This document shows, one piece after another, positions 53,371 through 64,000 of a stretch of 64,000 nt of DNA. How positions within the stretch are numbered: the stretch's first letter is position 1; every line of letters begins with the position of its first letter. The position numbers and the translations under genes were made by a program. This stretch comes from Gimesia sp. (lineage in GTDB: Bacteria > Planctomycetota > Planctomycetia > Planctomycetales > Planctomycetaceae), in NCBI GenBank assembly GCA_002706765.1, contig PAJV01000076.1, forward strand, positions 1 to 64,000, in the 5' to 3' direction. Under the pieces are notes generated by a model, which ran no database searches, was not told the DNA's origin, and saw only the letters and a list, made by a program, of their open reading frames with translations.

Positions 53371-55449
53371 TCAGCTACTGAGTTTTTTCAAAGCTGTTTC
53401 TGCTGCTTTCTGGACGCGTGGATCTTTGTCTTTGGTGGCCGTCTCCAGGGCCTGCTTGATTTCCGGTGTTTTGATTCCGAATTCTCCCAGGCTGATGGCT
53501 GCTTCGACTCGTGCATCCGGGTTGGGATGTTTTGTGAGCAGATCGGTCAGCGCGGGAAGGGCAGCCTTGGCTCGCGCTGGGCTGGGATCAATTTTTGTCA
53601 ATGCCCATAAAGTAATTGCGTTTTCGTGTTCGTTATGTGATTTGAGTTCTTTCTCCAGCAGGGGAACCGCTGATTCAGAGAGTTTGCCAAAACGGGCCAG
53701 GGCATAAGTTGCAACGACACGCAGAACCAGATCATCAGAATTAACGTAGGGTGTAATGAGTGGGATCGCATCTGCCGCAGGGGGGCCGATCTCAGCCAGG
53801 GCTGTGATTAACTCAGCGATGACGGTCTGGTCTTTTTCATTTTCCAGGGCTGCTTTCAGACTGGGAACTGCTGATTTTGCCAGAGGTCCTGACAGGGCAA
53901 TCGCACTGGCTGCTTCTCTGCGAAGCAGTGCATTATCATCTGAAAGCGCCTTAATCAGGCCTGGTAATGCAGCGTTCACGGCTTCAGGGTTGGTTGGATC
54001 TTCTCTCAGAAGTGCCCAGGCGCAGACGAGCCGGAAACGCTCATCACCAGAATCAGCTGCCGCATATTTTTTGATCAGTGGCAATGCTTTTTTACTGCCG
54101 ATTTTTGACAGTGCATAAACGGCTTTGTTTCTGGTGGTGCCAGTACTGTTTTCCAGAATGTTGATCAGTTGAGTTTCTGCTTCGATCGCTTTAGGGCCAA
54201 TTTCACCTAAGCTGACAATGGCTGTCTCGCGAATATCCGTATCTTCTGATTTTGTCAGTTTCAGTAATTCGGGAATGGATGCTGCCGATTCGGTTCCGAT
54301 TTCACCCAGAACATGAATAGCCAGAAGTTTCAGAGAAGAGTCCTCATTTAACAGTTTTGTGATTTCAGGCACAGATGCTTTCCCAATGGATGCCAAGGCT
54401 GATGCGCTGGTGAGCGTTAAGGCCGTGGGACCATCCTGCATCGACTTAACAAGTGCTGAGACGGCTGAGGAAGCGTCCGGACCAATTGCACCCAATGCCG
54501 CTGCGGCGTCCAGTTTGACATTCAGGTCAGAATCGGACAGTAGTTTGATCAACTCAGGAACCGCTGACTTGGCAGCACTGCCAAAATTTCCTAAAGCAAT
54601 CGCGGCATGAGCACGAACTTCAGGAGAGGAGTTTTTCAACAGAGGTGTTAACGCGGGCACAACTTCAGCAGGTTTGGCGGAGATAGCGCCTAATGCGTGT
54701 GCGGCATGCCAGACCAGTTCGGGATTTTCCACTTTCAAAGCTTTGATCAAAGTGGGAATGGCTGCTTCACCCTGGGCTCCCATATTAGCAAATACATCAC
54801 AAATTTGCTGACACTGTTCTGTATGATTAACTTTGTACTCCGTTTTCAGTTGTTCCAGAAGCGGTTCTACAGCGGGGGCACCAATTTCAGTAAGGGCGAC
54901 TGCTGCACTGGAGCGTACTTCGTTGACGGGAACATGCAGACTGTCGACAAGGACCTTGATAATCGGCTGCAGGTTTTCTTTGTTTCCCGGATCAACGGCC
55001 CAGAGTGTGCGGGCAGCAGCAATTTTCAGATAGGAATTATTGCTTTCCAGCAGTGGCAGAATCTGTTTGGCTGCCGGTTTTGATGCCGGGCCAATACTCC
55101 GCAGGGCCTGCAACGTGTTGTATTTCAGGATGATGGAGTAGCCCCGTAAGATTTTAGTCAGTTCAGGAACAGCAGCGGATGCAGCTGGTCCAATTTTTCC
55201 CAGTGCAATGATGGCTTCACTCCGGGCAGCGACTGAACCTTCCTTAACGACCTCAATCAATGCAGGGACGGCAGATTTCGATAAGGGCCCCAGTTCTCCC
55301 AGGCGATGGGCGGCAATTGACTGCTGCTCTTCATTATCGCTGCCCAGATCTTTAATCAGGGGAGCGAGATCAGGGGTTTGAGCAGAAACGATACCAGATG
55401 TGAATAAACTGACGCCCAGAAAAAGCACTGTCGTAAGTAGTCGACGCAT
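53371..55449 (-). CDS. Secreted HEAT-repeat protein
   Basis: 692 residues. A signal peptide (about 1-23) ends at SAQ. Almost all of the rest is HEAT or PBS-lyase-type repeats of 36-39 residues, about 17 units, each with a core like AVPELIKLLSDSDLNVKLDA or AIIALGKIGPAASAAVPEL. Such superhelices bind other proteins. There is no enzyme motif. The repeats are unusually regular for a 690-residue chain, suggesting recent internal duplication. Single gene. Confidence 0.93.
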   Translation of the reverse strand: MRRLLTTVLFLGVSLFTSGIVSAQTPDLAPLIKDLGSDNEEQQSIAAHRLGELGPLSKSAVPALIEVVKEGSVAARSEAIIALGKIGPAASAAVPELTKILRGYSIILKYNTLQALRSIGPASKPAAKQILPLLESNNSYLKIAAARTLWAVDPGNKENLQPIIKVLVDSLHVPVNEVRSSAAVALTEIGAPAVEPLLEQLKTEYKVNHTEQCQQICDVFANMGAQGEAAIPTLIKALKVENPELVWHAAHALGAISAKPAEVVPALTPLLKNSSPEVRAHAAIALGNFGSAAKSAVPELIKLLSDSDLNVKLDAAAALGAIGPDASSAVSALVKSMQDGPTALTLTSASALASIGKASVPEITKLLNEDSSLKLLAIHVLGEIGTESAASIPELLKLTKSEDTDIRETAIVSLGEIGPKAIEAETQLINILENSTGTTRNKAVYALSKIGSKKALPLIKKYAAADSGDERFRLVCAWALLREDPTNPEAVNAALPGLIKALSDDNALLRREAASAIALSGPLAKSAVPSLKAALENEKDQTVIAELITALAEIGPPAADAIPLITPYVNSDDLVLRVVATYALARFGKLSESAVPLLEKELKSHNEHENAITLWALTKIDPSPARAKAALPALTDLLTKHPNPDARVEAAISLGEFGIKTPEIKQALETATKDKDPRVQKAAETALKKLSS

Positions 55450-55704
55450 AAGTCAGGTTCCTGCTAATCATTATTGAGAGTACCAGATTCCCCGAAAGTA
55501 AAGAATTCACATTACCTGCAGAAGAAAGACTGGCGAAATAGAAAGGAGAACATTAAACTGTTACTTAATAGATATCATGATCCGAGTTGAAAAATCAAGT
55601 AATTCTGATCAGATTCATCAGGAAATCATAGAAGCCTGCCTGACGTGATACGAAAGTGCCCGTCCGAATCAGGTCCGTTCTCAATTTATACTCAGGGGTA
55701 AGAG
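55450..55704. other. Divergent intergenic region
   Basis: About 255 AT-rich bases between the HEAT-repeat gene and the coiled-coil protein. AGGGGTAAGAG at about 55693 is the latter's ribosome site. No other signal is seen. Confidence 0.4.
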
Positions 55705-56508
55705 ATGAAACCAGTAATACGCAAAATGGCCCTGTCCGGTGTATGTTTAACAATCCTGTTGTCTACAGGATACATGGCTCAAGCTGCTGGCCCCTTCTTC
55801 CCGAGACAAACGGTTTATAATTTTGGTGGCGGTTACAGTCCCACCGCATTTTATGGTTACCGTGGAATCTATGGTGGTGGTTACTACGGAGGAGGATATC
55901 CTGGATATTATGGTGGGTATTACAACGATGGTTCCTCGCTGATTCGTGCACAGGGTCAGGCAAATGTCGATCAATCCAAAGCCATGGTCAATTATCAGGA
56001 AGCAACCAGTAAATATATTGATAATCAGAAGAAGCTTGCTGAAACCTATGTAGAACGTCAAAAAGCAAAACGCGAGGCGATTCATCAACAAGCTGAAATC
56101 GATAAAGAACTGGCTCAGCAGAAACAGGATGCCATTGAAGCACAAAAGGAAAAGAATCTCAAACTGCAGGAATCTGGTTTGAGTCCCTATTACAACGCCT
56201 CTACCTCGCAGGATCAGGAAACTTTAAACGCCAGCCAACTCAATCCGGCAACAGGAGAAATTTCCTGGCCTGAAGCGCTGATGGGGCCGGAATATGCAGA
56301 TTCGCGTAACAAGCTTCAGGAGCTCTATTCTTTGAAGAATTCCACCGGCATCACTTCCAGCCTTTCGCGGGAAATTCAAGAAGAAGCGCTGAATATGAAA
56401 AACATTCTGCGTGGTCAGATCAAGACGATGCTGCCGAACGATTATCTGGCCGCCCGCGGGTTCATTGAAGGCCTCATCAATATGGGGAAAACCTCCCGGA
56501 CAGGCTGA
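55705..56508 (+). CDS. Secreted Gly/Tyr-rich, coiled-coil protein of unknown function
   Basis: 267 residues. The signal peptide ends near MAQAAG. A Gly/Tyr-rich region (residues 40-75; GGGYYGGGYPGYYGGYY) is followed by a charged coiled coil (about 85-165, KQKDAIEAQKEKNLKLQ) and a folded end (NDYLAARGFIEGLINMG). I believe proteins of this build are common in planctomycetes and may be surface or wall components; no function is known. It is 16 bases ahead of fhcC, though the two need not be related. Confidence 0.8.
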   Translation: MKPVIRKMALSGVCLTILLSTGYMAQAAGPFFPRQTVYNFGGGYSPTAFYGYRGIYGGGYYGGGYPGYYGGYYNDGSSLIRAQGQANVDQSKAMVNYQEATSKYIDNQKKLAETYVERQKAKREAIHQQAEIDKELAQQKQDAIEAQKEKNLKLQESGLSPYYNASTSQDQETLNASQLNPATGEISWPEALMGPEYADSRNKLQELYSLKNSTGITSSLSREIQEEALNMKNILRGQIKTMLPNDYLAARGFIEGLINMGKTSRTG

Positions 56509-56524
56509 TAAAGAATTTCACCGC

Positions 56525-57346
56525 ATGGCCTTCACTTTTACTCTCAAGCATGCGCTCACGATCCCGGTTGAAGTTGATTCGATCAATCATGCAGCGGTAC
56601 AGCAACTGTCGGCAGATGAGGTACGCGCCCTGCCTGTGCTCCAGGGGAATCAACGGGCTTCCCTGGCAGACTTTTTCGATGTGAAACAGTCCGCTACCGA
56701 GCCTGATTTGATGGTCTGGGCAGGAGATTGCAGCCGAGTCAAAGCCATTGGTGCCGAGTTATGCTCCGGTTCCATTCGCATTGAGGGGAATGCCGGCATG
56801 CATCTCGGCAGGGAAATGTCCGGTGGTCGAATTGAAGTGCAGGGGGATGTTGCCGATCTCGTGGCTACTGGAATGCGAGGCGGCGAGATTCATATCACTG
56901 GAAATGCCGGAGATCTGGTCGGAGCTGCCTGGCCGGGCAGTAAACGGGGTATGAATGGCGGGACAATCCTGATTCGCGGCAGCGCCGGCAGAGAAGCCGG
57001 CCATCGCATGCGGCGGGGTACGATTGTCGTAGGAGGCGATCTCGGTGATGCTGCCGGTTTTGATATGATTGCGGGTTCGATATTTTCCTTCGGGAAACTC
57101 GGAGCCTGTCCCGGAGCCGGCATGCGGCGCGGAACGATCGCTGCGATGGATGCCTCCACGCAACCGGAGTTGCTCCCGACGTTCAAGTATTCCTGTCTGC
57201 ACAAGCCTGTCTGGCTGTCTTTTTTTCTCCGTGAGTTGAAAGCAGTCGGCTTTCCGGTTCCGGAAGATTGTCTGGATGCGGAGTATCGTCGATACTGTGG
57301 TGACTTTCTGACACTTGGCAAGGGAGAAGTTCTGGTCCGCCAGTGA
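56525..57346 (+). CDS. fhcC: Formyltransferase/hydrolase complex subunit C (FwdC/FhcC-like)
   Basis: 273 residues. A short head leads to a beta-helix built from repeats of the type GNAGMHLGREMSGGRIEVQG, MRGGEIHITGNAGDLVG and MNGGTILIRGSAGREAGHRM, diagnostic of formylmethanofuran dehydrogenase subunit C and its bacterial counterpart FhcC. In bacteria with tetrahydromethanopterin, the Fhc complex turns formyl-H4MPT into formate in formaldehyde oxidation or detoxification. Planctomycetes are known to have these C1 genes. The other Fhc subunits are not in the window. ATG 56525 leaves a 16-base gap from the gene before; no strong ribosome site is visible. Confidence 0.9.
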   Translation: MAFTFTLKHALTIPVEVDSINHAAVQQLSADEVRALPVLQGNQRASLADFFDVKQSATEPDLMVWAGDCSRVKAIGAELCSGSIRIEGNAGMHLGREMSGGRIEVQGDVADLVATGMRGGEIHITGNAGDLVGAAWPGSKRGMNGGTILIRGSAGREAGHRMRRGTIVVGGDLGDAAGFDMIAGSIFSFGKLGACPGAGMRRGTIAAMDASTQPELLPTFKYSCLHKPVWLSFFLRELKAVGFPVPEDCLDAEYRRYCGDFLTLGKGEVLVRQ

Positions 57347-57386
57347 AAAGTTTTGCCGCTTTTGACAGCCTGCGTTCCCTCTGATT

Positions 57387-59051
57387 ATGTCTACTTCACA
57401 ACGTAATATTGCCGACCGGTTAAAACAGTCCGCTCAAGACTGGCCTTTTCAAAAAGCGGTCGTCTTTCCTGCAGGTCAGGACAAACAGGGCCGTTATACT
57501 TACAGCAGTCTCACCTTTCAGCAACTGGATCAGGAAAGTGATCGACTGGCACGCGGGCTGATCCAACTGGGCGTGCAGCCTGGGACGCGAATGGCTCTGA
57601 TGGTCCGCCCCGGTCTGGAATTTATCGCGCTAACCTTCGCATTGTTTAAAGCAGGTGCCGTGATCATTCTGATTGATCCGGGTATGGGCAGAAAAAATAT
57701 CATGCGCTGCCTGGCGGAAGTCGAGCCTGAAGGGTTTGTGGCAATTCCGCTGGCACAGTTAATCCGCAAACTCAAACGCCGCGCTTTTCCCAGGGCGCAT
57801 CTGAATGTCACTGTCGGCAAGCCGGTGCTGACTTCCGGTATCGATTATCAGTGGCTGCTGGGAAATGAGTGGAAACCGTTTGAAATGGTGCAGCGTTCTG
57901 CCACCGATCCTGCTGCGGTGATCTTCACGAGTGGAAGTACCGGACCTCCCAAAGGTGTTGCGTACGAGCATGGCATGTTCTGGTCGCAGGTGGATCTGCT
58001 CCGCGATTATTATCAGATCCAACCTGGTGAAGTCGATCTGCCAGGGTTCCCATTGTTTGCGCTTTTCAATTCAGCCATGGGAGTCACGACCGTAGTTCCC
58101 GATATGGACCCCACCAAACCGGCCCGGGTTGATCCGGAAAAAATCATCCGGCAGATCAATGATCATGGTGTCACACAGGCATTTGGTTCGCCAGCAATGT
58201 GGAATCGGATCGGCAGGTATTGTGAACAACACCAGATTCAGCTTCCTTCACTAAAACGTGTGTTATCGGCAGGAGCCCCGGTGCCTGTCCATGTGATTCA
58301 ACGTATGCGGCAAACTTTTACCAGTCCGGAAACGGATATCAATACGCCTTACGGTGCAACGGAATCTCTGCCGGTCGCTACGATCTGTGGTCGCGACGTG
58401 CTGGAAAAAACATCAGAACAGACGCAGTCTGGAGCGGGCACCTGTGTGGGAACTCCGTTTCCGGGAGTCCTGGTGAAAATCATTCAGATTCATAACGAGC
58501 CGATTGGAGCGATCGATACCGCCATAGAATTACCTGCCGGCGAGATCGGGGAAATCATCGTACAGGGACCGATGGCGACCCGTGAATATTTTCAGCGGCC
58601 CGAAGCAACACAACTGGCGAAAATTCCTGACGGCGAACGATTCTGGCACCGCATGGGAGATGTCGGTTATCAGGATGCGGAAGGGAAACTCTGGTTCTGC
58701 GGACGCAAGGCCCACATGCTGGAAACCAGCCAGGGGTCCATGTTCACAATCTGTTGCGAAGCAATTTTCAATCAGCATCCTCAGGTTTATCGCAGCGCGC
58801 TGGTAGGAGTCGGGTCCAAACCGAATCAGAAACCTGTAATCATCGTCGAGCCGGAGCAGGGGGACTATCCGGCAACTCAGGCGGACCATGATCGGTTCAC
58901 ACAGGAACTGCTGGCATTGGGGAAAGCCAACCCGTTAACGGTCTCTATCGAGACGGTTCTGTTTCATCGTTCTTTGCCTGTTGATATCCGGCATAATGTC
59001 AAAATCTTTCGTGAGAAATTAACGCCCTGGGCAGAGAAGCAGGTCAAATGA
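57387..59051 (+). CDS. oleC: AMP-forming ligase of the OleC (beta-lactone synthetase) type
   Basis: 554 residues of the acyl-adenylating superfamily: [20 protein letters not shown] (P-loop-like motif), [12 protein letters not shown] (A5-like motif), [18 protein letters not shown] (A7/A8) and a C-terminal Lys region ([13 protein letters not shown]). The wording and the next gene identify the OleC branch, which turns 2-alkyl-3-hydroxy acids into beta-lactones in long-chain olefin synthesis. Its stop overlaps the start of oleD (ATGA). OleA and OleB are not here. Confidence 0.88.
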   Translation: MSTSQRNIADRLKQSAQDWPFQKAVVFPAGQDKQGRYTYSSLTFQQLDQESDRLARGLIQLGVQPGTRMALMVRPGLEFIALTFALFKAGAVIILIDPGMGRKNIMRCLAEVEPEGFVAIPLAQLIRKLKRRAFPRAHLNVTVGKPVLTSGIDYQWLLGNEWKPFEMVQRSATDPAAVIFTSGSTGPPKGVAYEHGMFWSQVDLLRDYYQIQPGEVDLPGFPLFALFNSAMGVTTVVPDMDPTKPARVDPEKIIRQINDHGVTQAFGSPAMWNRIGRYCEQHQIQLPSLKRVLSAGAPVPVHVIQRMRQTFTSPETDINTPYGATESLPVATICGRDVLEKTSEQTQSGAGTCVGTPFPGVLVKIIQIHNEPIGAIDTAIELPAGEIGEIIVQGPMATREYFQRPEATQLAKIPDGERFWHRMGDVGYQDAEGKLWFCGRKAHMLETSQGSMFTICCEAIFNQHPQVYRSALVGVGSKPNQKPVIIVEPEQGDYPATQADHDRFTQELLALGKANPLTVSIETVLFHRSLPVDIRHNVKIFREKLTPWAEKQVK

Positions 59052-60049
59052 ATGTGCTGGTGACCGGGGGAGGCGGCTTCCTGGGGTTATATATTGTCGA
59101 GCAACTGGTGGCTGCCGGGGAAACGGTTCGTGTACTGTGTCGCGGCGAGTATGCGCGGCTCAAAGAACTGGGTGTCGAAACCGTTCAGGGTGATATTCGT
59201 GATGCCGCCACAGTCAATCAGGCCTGCGAGGGAATTGATACCGTTTATCATACAGCCGCTGTTTCCGGCATCTGGGGACCGTGGGATTACTTCTACAGCA
59301 TCAATACTCAAGGAACTTTGAACGTCATTGAATCCTGCAAATCGCAAGGAGTGACGCGACTGGTTTATACGAGTTCGCCCAGCGTCGTCTATGATGGTTC
59401 TGCGCACGAGAATGCTACCGAAGCCCTGCCTTACAGCGAACAGTTTCTCTGCCATTATCCCCATACCAAGATGCTGGCGGAACGTGCTGTGCTGGCCGCG
59501 AACGGTGCAGCCGGACTGGCGACGGTCGCGCTCAGACCACATCTGATCTGGGGCTCCCGTGATAATCATCTGATTCCCCGATTGATCCAGCGTGCCAGGT
59601 CAGGCCGCTTGCGGCAGGTGGGAGAGGGTACCAATCTGATATCGATGAGCTACGTGGAAAACGCGGCAGCCGCCCATCTCCAGGCCGCTGCCCGACTGTT
59701 TCCTGATTCCCCCGTCGGCGGTCAGGCTTATTTTATCAATGAGCCCGAACCGGTGCTGATGTGGGAATGGATCAATCAATTGCTCGCCGATGCTGGCCTG
59801 CCTCCCGTTAAAAAACAGATCTCCACCAAAGCCGCGAAACGAATCGGAAGCGCGCTGGAGATGATTTATCGGGTTCTGCATCTGCCAGGCGAACCGCCGA
59901 TGACTCGCTTTCTGGCCTCTCAGCTCAGCAGTTCTCATTATTATAACGTGGGCCGTGCGCAACATGATTTCGGGTATCAGCCTCCCGTCAGCTTTGAAGA
60001 AGCGATGCGGCGGATGAAGCCCGAACTGCAGCGACTGGCGGCAGAGTAA
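59048..60049 (+). CDS. oleD: NAD(P)-dependent beta-ketoacid reductase, OleD-like
   Basis: 333 residues, extended short-chain dehydrogenase (3-beta-HSD-like). [17 protein letters not shown] is the Rossmann motif. [27 protein letters not shown] and YPHTKMLAE (catalytic YxxxK) follow, then [17 protein letters not shown]. In olefin synthesis OleD reduces the 2-alkyl-3-keto acid made by OleA before OleC acts. It overlaps oleC by four bases, so they are translationally coupled. Confidence 0.88.
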   Translation: MNVLVTGGGGFLGLYIVEQLVAAGETVRVLCRGEYARLKELGVETVQGDIRDAATVNQACEGIDTVYHTAAVSGIWGPWDYFYSINTQGTLNVIESCKSQGVTRLVYTSSPSVVYDGSAHENATEALPYSEQFLCHYPHTKMLAERAVLAANGAAGLATVALRPHLIWGSRDNHLIPRLIQRARSGRLRQVGEGTNLISMSYVENAAAAHLQAAARLFPDSPVGGQAYFINEPEPVLMWEWINQLLADAGLPPVKKQISTKAAKRIGSALEMIYRVLHLPGEPPMTRFLASQLSSSHYYNVGRAQHDFGYQPPVSFEEAMRRMKPELQRLAAE

Positions 60050-60231
60050 TCCTGGGTGTTTCTCTACTGAAACCTGCCGGTAACTGGACACATAGGTGGG
60101 AATCTCTCTTGGTGAAACTCCGGGGAGAGATTAAACTTGCGTCGAACAGTAGTGCGAAGGGGTTGCTTGCGTACTGTGTCAAACAGGATCGGGTAGCCCT
60201 TTGAATTCAAATCAAGTGAATGGAGTGGAAA

Positions 60232-61818
<1,587 letters not shown>

Positions 61819-61921
61819 TTTTCACTTCGATAGATCTGTTCGAAACATTTCAGGAGTGGGGGGATACGGAGTTCGCCGTGCATGGAAGGATATTAACTTT
61901 ATGATTCAGCTGAAATTTAAT

Positions 61922-62878
61922 TTACTGCTGCGAAAACTTTTTCTCCAGTGTCTGAATTGACTGTTTCACATCTTCCAGCGTACCAATCGCAACGAACACC
62001 TGGAATGAGTAATCGCCGGCGGCGACTCCCTCTGGATCCTTAAACCGAAAGACACAGTTCCATTTCACCACTTTCGCAGCCGGGAAACGAAAGCGGCCGT
62101 AGCCCGCGTGCTGATAGCCGGGGGAGGGCTGATCGGGAGAAAAAACACCCATCGCGTACTTGCCGTCCTGTGTACTCAGGATGACCGGATCGTTCTGTTC
62201 TCCCGGCCCGTCATCCAGAGGCTGCAGTTTCCCGGTCTTCGGATTCAGTTTCCAGAACTCTTCAAATTCCGCAGGCATGTAACCGGTGAGCGCTTCAAAC
62301 TGGGCATAGGTGTGGTGTTCTCCCGAGGGAACCGTAAAAGTCACTCGATAATCGAGCACCTGGTCGAGATCCTGGTAACCAATGCGAACCTGTTTGGCAA
62401 TCTGATGATCAGAAAGAACACGGGTATTGAGGGCCGGCATGCCAGATGATTTCTGTCCGGGCGCCAGCCAGAATGCCATCCGGGTCGTCGTACTCAGCTG
62501 ATGATCACGACTTTGCAAACGAAGCAGTTTGCTGGATGACCGGGGACCCGCGCCGTCAGAACGTGAACCGGCTTCGGTCGGGTTAAAACACTCCGCCCAG
62601 AACTCTCCCGGTTTTCCACAGTCAAAACTGGCGGCTGACTGCAGCTGTCTGCCATGATCAAAACTGTCGATGAATTCCTTGCCATTCCAGGTCAGCGAAT
62701 GAATTGCGCCCGCCAGGCGACTGGTCGTGGTGATCACGATTTCCGAATCACCGGCTTTAGCTCGGATCACGGCATCGCCGTCTGGAGCAGCCTGACTTTG
62801 ACTGGCGATGAAACAGCACAGGTTCAGCATCAGGAAACCGCGATAGCAGAAGCGTGTGCTACACAAATGGATCAACAT
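61922..62878 (-). CDS. Secreted protein of unknown function (planctomycete type)
   Basis: 318 residues. A signal peptide (about 1-30) ends at SQA. The rest is beta-rich: ITTTSRLAGAIHSLTWNGKE, FIDSFDHGRQLQSA, and a middle with DYRVTFTVPSGEHHTYAQFE and DGKYAMGVFSPDQPSPGYQ. The FID-hDHGRQLQ wording recalls proteins that bind or cut sugars (galactose-mutarotase-like fold), but I cannot name a family. Two Cys in the signal region and two in the mature part. Convergent with pckA. Confidence 0.75.
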   Translation of the reverse strand: MLIHLCSTRFCYRGFLMLNLCCFIASQSQAAPDGDAVIRAKAGDSEIVITTTSRLAGAIHSLTWNGKEFIDSFDHGRQLQSAASFDCGKPGEFWAECFNPTEAGSRSDGAGPRSSSKLLRLQSRDHQLSTTTRMAFWLAPGQKSSGMPALNTRVLSDHQIAKQVRIGYQDLDQVLDYRVTFTVPSGEHHTYAQFEALTGYMPAEFEEFWKLNPKTGKLQPLDDGPGEQNDPVILSTQDGKYAMGVFSPDQPSPGYQHAGYGRFRFPAAKVVKWNCVFRFKDPEGVAAGDYSFQVFVAIGTLEDVKQSIQTLEKKFSQQ

Positions 62879-63929
62879 TCAAATGTCCTTCTGAAAAGTA
62901 AGATCACGGGATCACGCCGGACAAACAGAATCTGCATTGGAAATCTCATTATATCGAAACCGGGTAACCCCGAATGCAATTCGGGGTTGTCGCAGACAAC
63001 AGGAAACCGTCAGGGGATTCGCACAATTCAGGATAATAGATCCGACCTGCATTGAGAGTTTCATTATAGCCAGCGTCCTCAAAGTGCATATGTTAAATCA
63101 AAGAGACCAGAAAACGAACCACCACCACTGGCCAGACTGCACTTGACTCCGGCGCGCCGCTGGAGATAAGCGCTGTTTTGGGTCGCGCGCGTGCCCAGTA
63201 TTCCGAGCACCGAAACACGTCCCACTGATTCGGTGAGTTCACTCGATTTGAGCTGCTTTTTTCCACATTTTCACCTGCATAAATTTGATTAGTGACTTCT
63301 GTATGCCTGCGGGTCAACGCAGTTCGCGGGACATCGCCACAGGTTGGCCTCGGCATCGCTTCATACCGCCCCGGCTTCAACCCGTATCGCCAACTCCTTT
63401 TCTTCAGATCCCCCTTGACGTCCACAAGCCACTCCATAGAATCAACCTCCTGAATATTGAAGTTATAAAATCAAACCGGTAGAGAACTGCGACCGCAGCC
63501 TCAGTTGTATTTGCAGTGCGCAACGCAGGGTGCCGTAGCCAGCATTCCAGGCTGAGAAGACAGCAATCCTCCCGTGCATTAAATCCACGCTGAATTATAA
63601 AGTGATGTCACCCATCTCTGCAGATGAAAATCCGTAACCGGTCATGATCATGTTACCATTGATTATGTCTGGATCGTGCCGAGTTGCTTGACTCTGATTG
63701 GATTTCAGCCCCTGGTTGAATCGAGACGGGCTGTCGTAAATAACGACAGTCGTGTCGAAGAGATCTACTCAAGGCGTCCTTGTGAAGCTCCCTGTATCTT
63801 ACTTCAGCAATAGAAACGCTTTCTCAGCCTGATTTCAGCCTCATAAATTTTGTCCCGGAATGGACTGATTTATGCAGTGAATCCTGATTGAACTGTCTGA
63901 CATTCGCTTTGTTCAAGGGATTGCGCCGG
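62879..63929. other. Long, mostly non-coding region
   Basis: Over a kilobase with only one gene-like frame (63093-63437, minus). The rest has no ribosome sites or recognisable motifs. The GC-rich patch at about 63120-63440 differs from the AT-rich surroundings, which suggests an inserted repeat unit. Confidence 0.4.
63093..63437 (-). CDS. Repeat-like ORF of unknown function
   Basis: 114 codons beginning MEWLVDVKGDLKKRSWRYGL and containing CGDVPRTALTRRHTEVTNQI and KTALISSGAPESSAVWP. The composition (many Arg, Ser, Trp and Pro) is unlike a folded protein. I have an impression of similar short ORFs occurring repeatedly in Gimesia/Planctomyces genomes. It may be the translation of an interspersed non-coding repeat. 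Confidence 0.3.
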   Translation of the reverse strand: MEWLVDVKGDLKKRSWRYGLKPGRYEAMPRPTCGDVPRTALTRRHTEVTNQIYAGENVEKSSSNRVNSPNQWDVFRCSEYWARARPKTALISSGAPESSAVWPVVVVRFLVSLI

Positions 63930-64000
63930 ATGAAATCTCCATTGTTTATCAAGATTCTGTTGTGTACCTGCACACTGTTTTACAGCTTGACTTTTATATC
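63930..64000 (+). CDS. Start of a secreted protein, cut by the window end
   Basis: ATG 63930 opens 23 codons, MKSPLFIKILLCTCTLFYSL and on, a typical signal peptide with a basic head and a hydrophobic core. AAGGGA lies at 63914-63919, about ten bases before the start. The mature protein is outside the window. Confidence 0.5.
   Translation, partial: MKSPLFIKILLCTCTLFYSLTFI

Overview
The window looks like a planctomycete chromosome, probably Gimesia-like. This is inferred from gene content: very long secreted VWA and HEAT-repeat proteins, a formylmethanofuran-dehydrogenase-type FhcC subunit in a bacterium, OleC/OleD, an AddB/AddA pair, and many signal-peptide proteins without known homologues. 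No rRNA or complete tRNA is present. The window divides sharply into an accessory metal-resistance island (about 1-22.9 kb) and ordinary chromosome (about 23.3-64 kb). The boundary is a tmRNA gene (ssrA, minus strand, 22990-23344) with a tyrosine-recombinase gene just beyond its 3' end, the usual arrangement of an island inserted at ssrA. The left end of the island is not in view.

The island is a patchwork of partly decayed metal-resistance units. From the left: a frameshifted IS1380-like transposase; a GC-rich 'cassette A' (1633-9876) with a CueR/MerR-type regulator, an MFS stub, a membrane-fusion/ABC exporter, a membrane-anchored tandem HMA protein, a CcdA-like membrane protein, a P1B-type ATPase with YPC in place of CPC, and a 25-residue remnant of a Cys-rich copper-storage (Csp/DUF326) protein; a BFD-type oxidoreductase fragment; a decayed copy of a divergent merR/merT unit (10934-12284); a CDF transporter; a serine-recombinase remnant; and a better preserved mer unit (14471-18638) with MerA (frameshifted), a DsrE-like protein, a CopZ-MerT-MerP-MerP fusion and a divergent MerR. 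'Cassette B' (19458-20526) is a collapsed relative of cassette A: same operator, a MerR DNA-binding head fused in frame to the tail of the ATPase, then an intact Csp gene and a terminator. The two cassettes are decayed in complementary ways. Four near-identical MerR-type operator/promoters (1633, 2410, 5716, 19458) could place both under one regulator.

Right of ssrA the genes look like stable chromosome: an alpha/beta hydrolase, an LptF/LptG-type permease, a stand-alone Hpt domain protein, a large HExxH protein, a VWA/STN protein whose frame is interrupted at a run of nine A's and continues in the -1 frame into a TPR/DUF2135-like part, tsaD, an S41 processing protease, an addB-addA-methyltransferase operon, a Gfo/Idh/MocA oxidoreductase, a dicarboxylate/amino-acid symporter, a SpoIIE-type phosphatase, an acyltransferase, a HEAT-repeat protein, fhcC, oleC-oleD and ATP-type pckA. 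The last kilobase is mostly non-coding, with a possibly repeated short ORF and the first 23 codons of a secreted protein running off the end.

The most notable points are the reciprocal decay of the cassettes, the MerR-head/ATPase-tail chimera, the regulator with Ser80-Cys115-Cys124, the YPC ATPase beside a CcdA-like protein lacking its second redox cysteine, the CopZ-MerT-MerP-MerP fusion, and the A9 frameshift. Several frame breaks could be assembly errors; raw reads would settle this.
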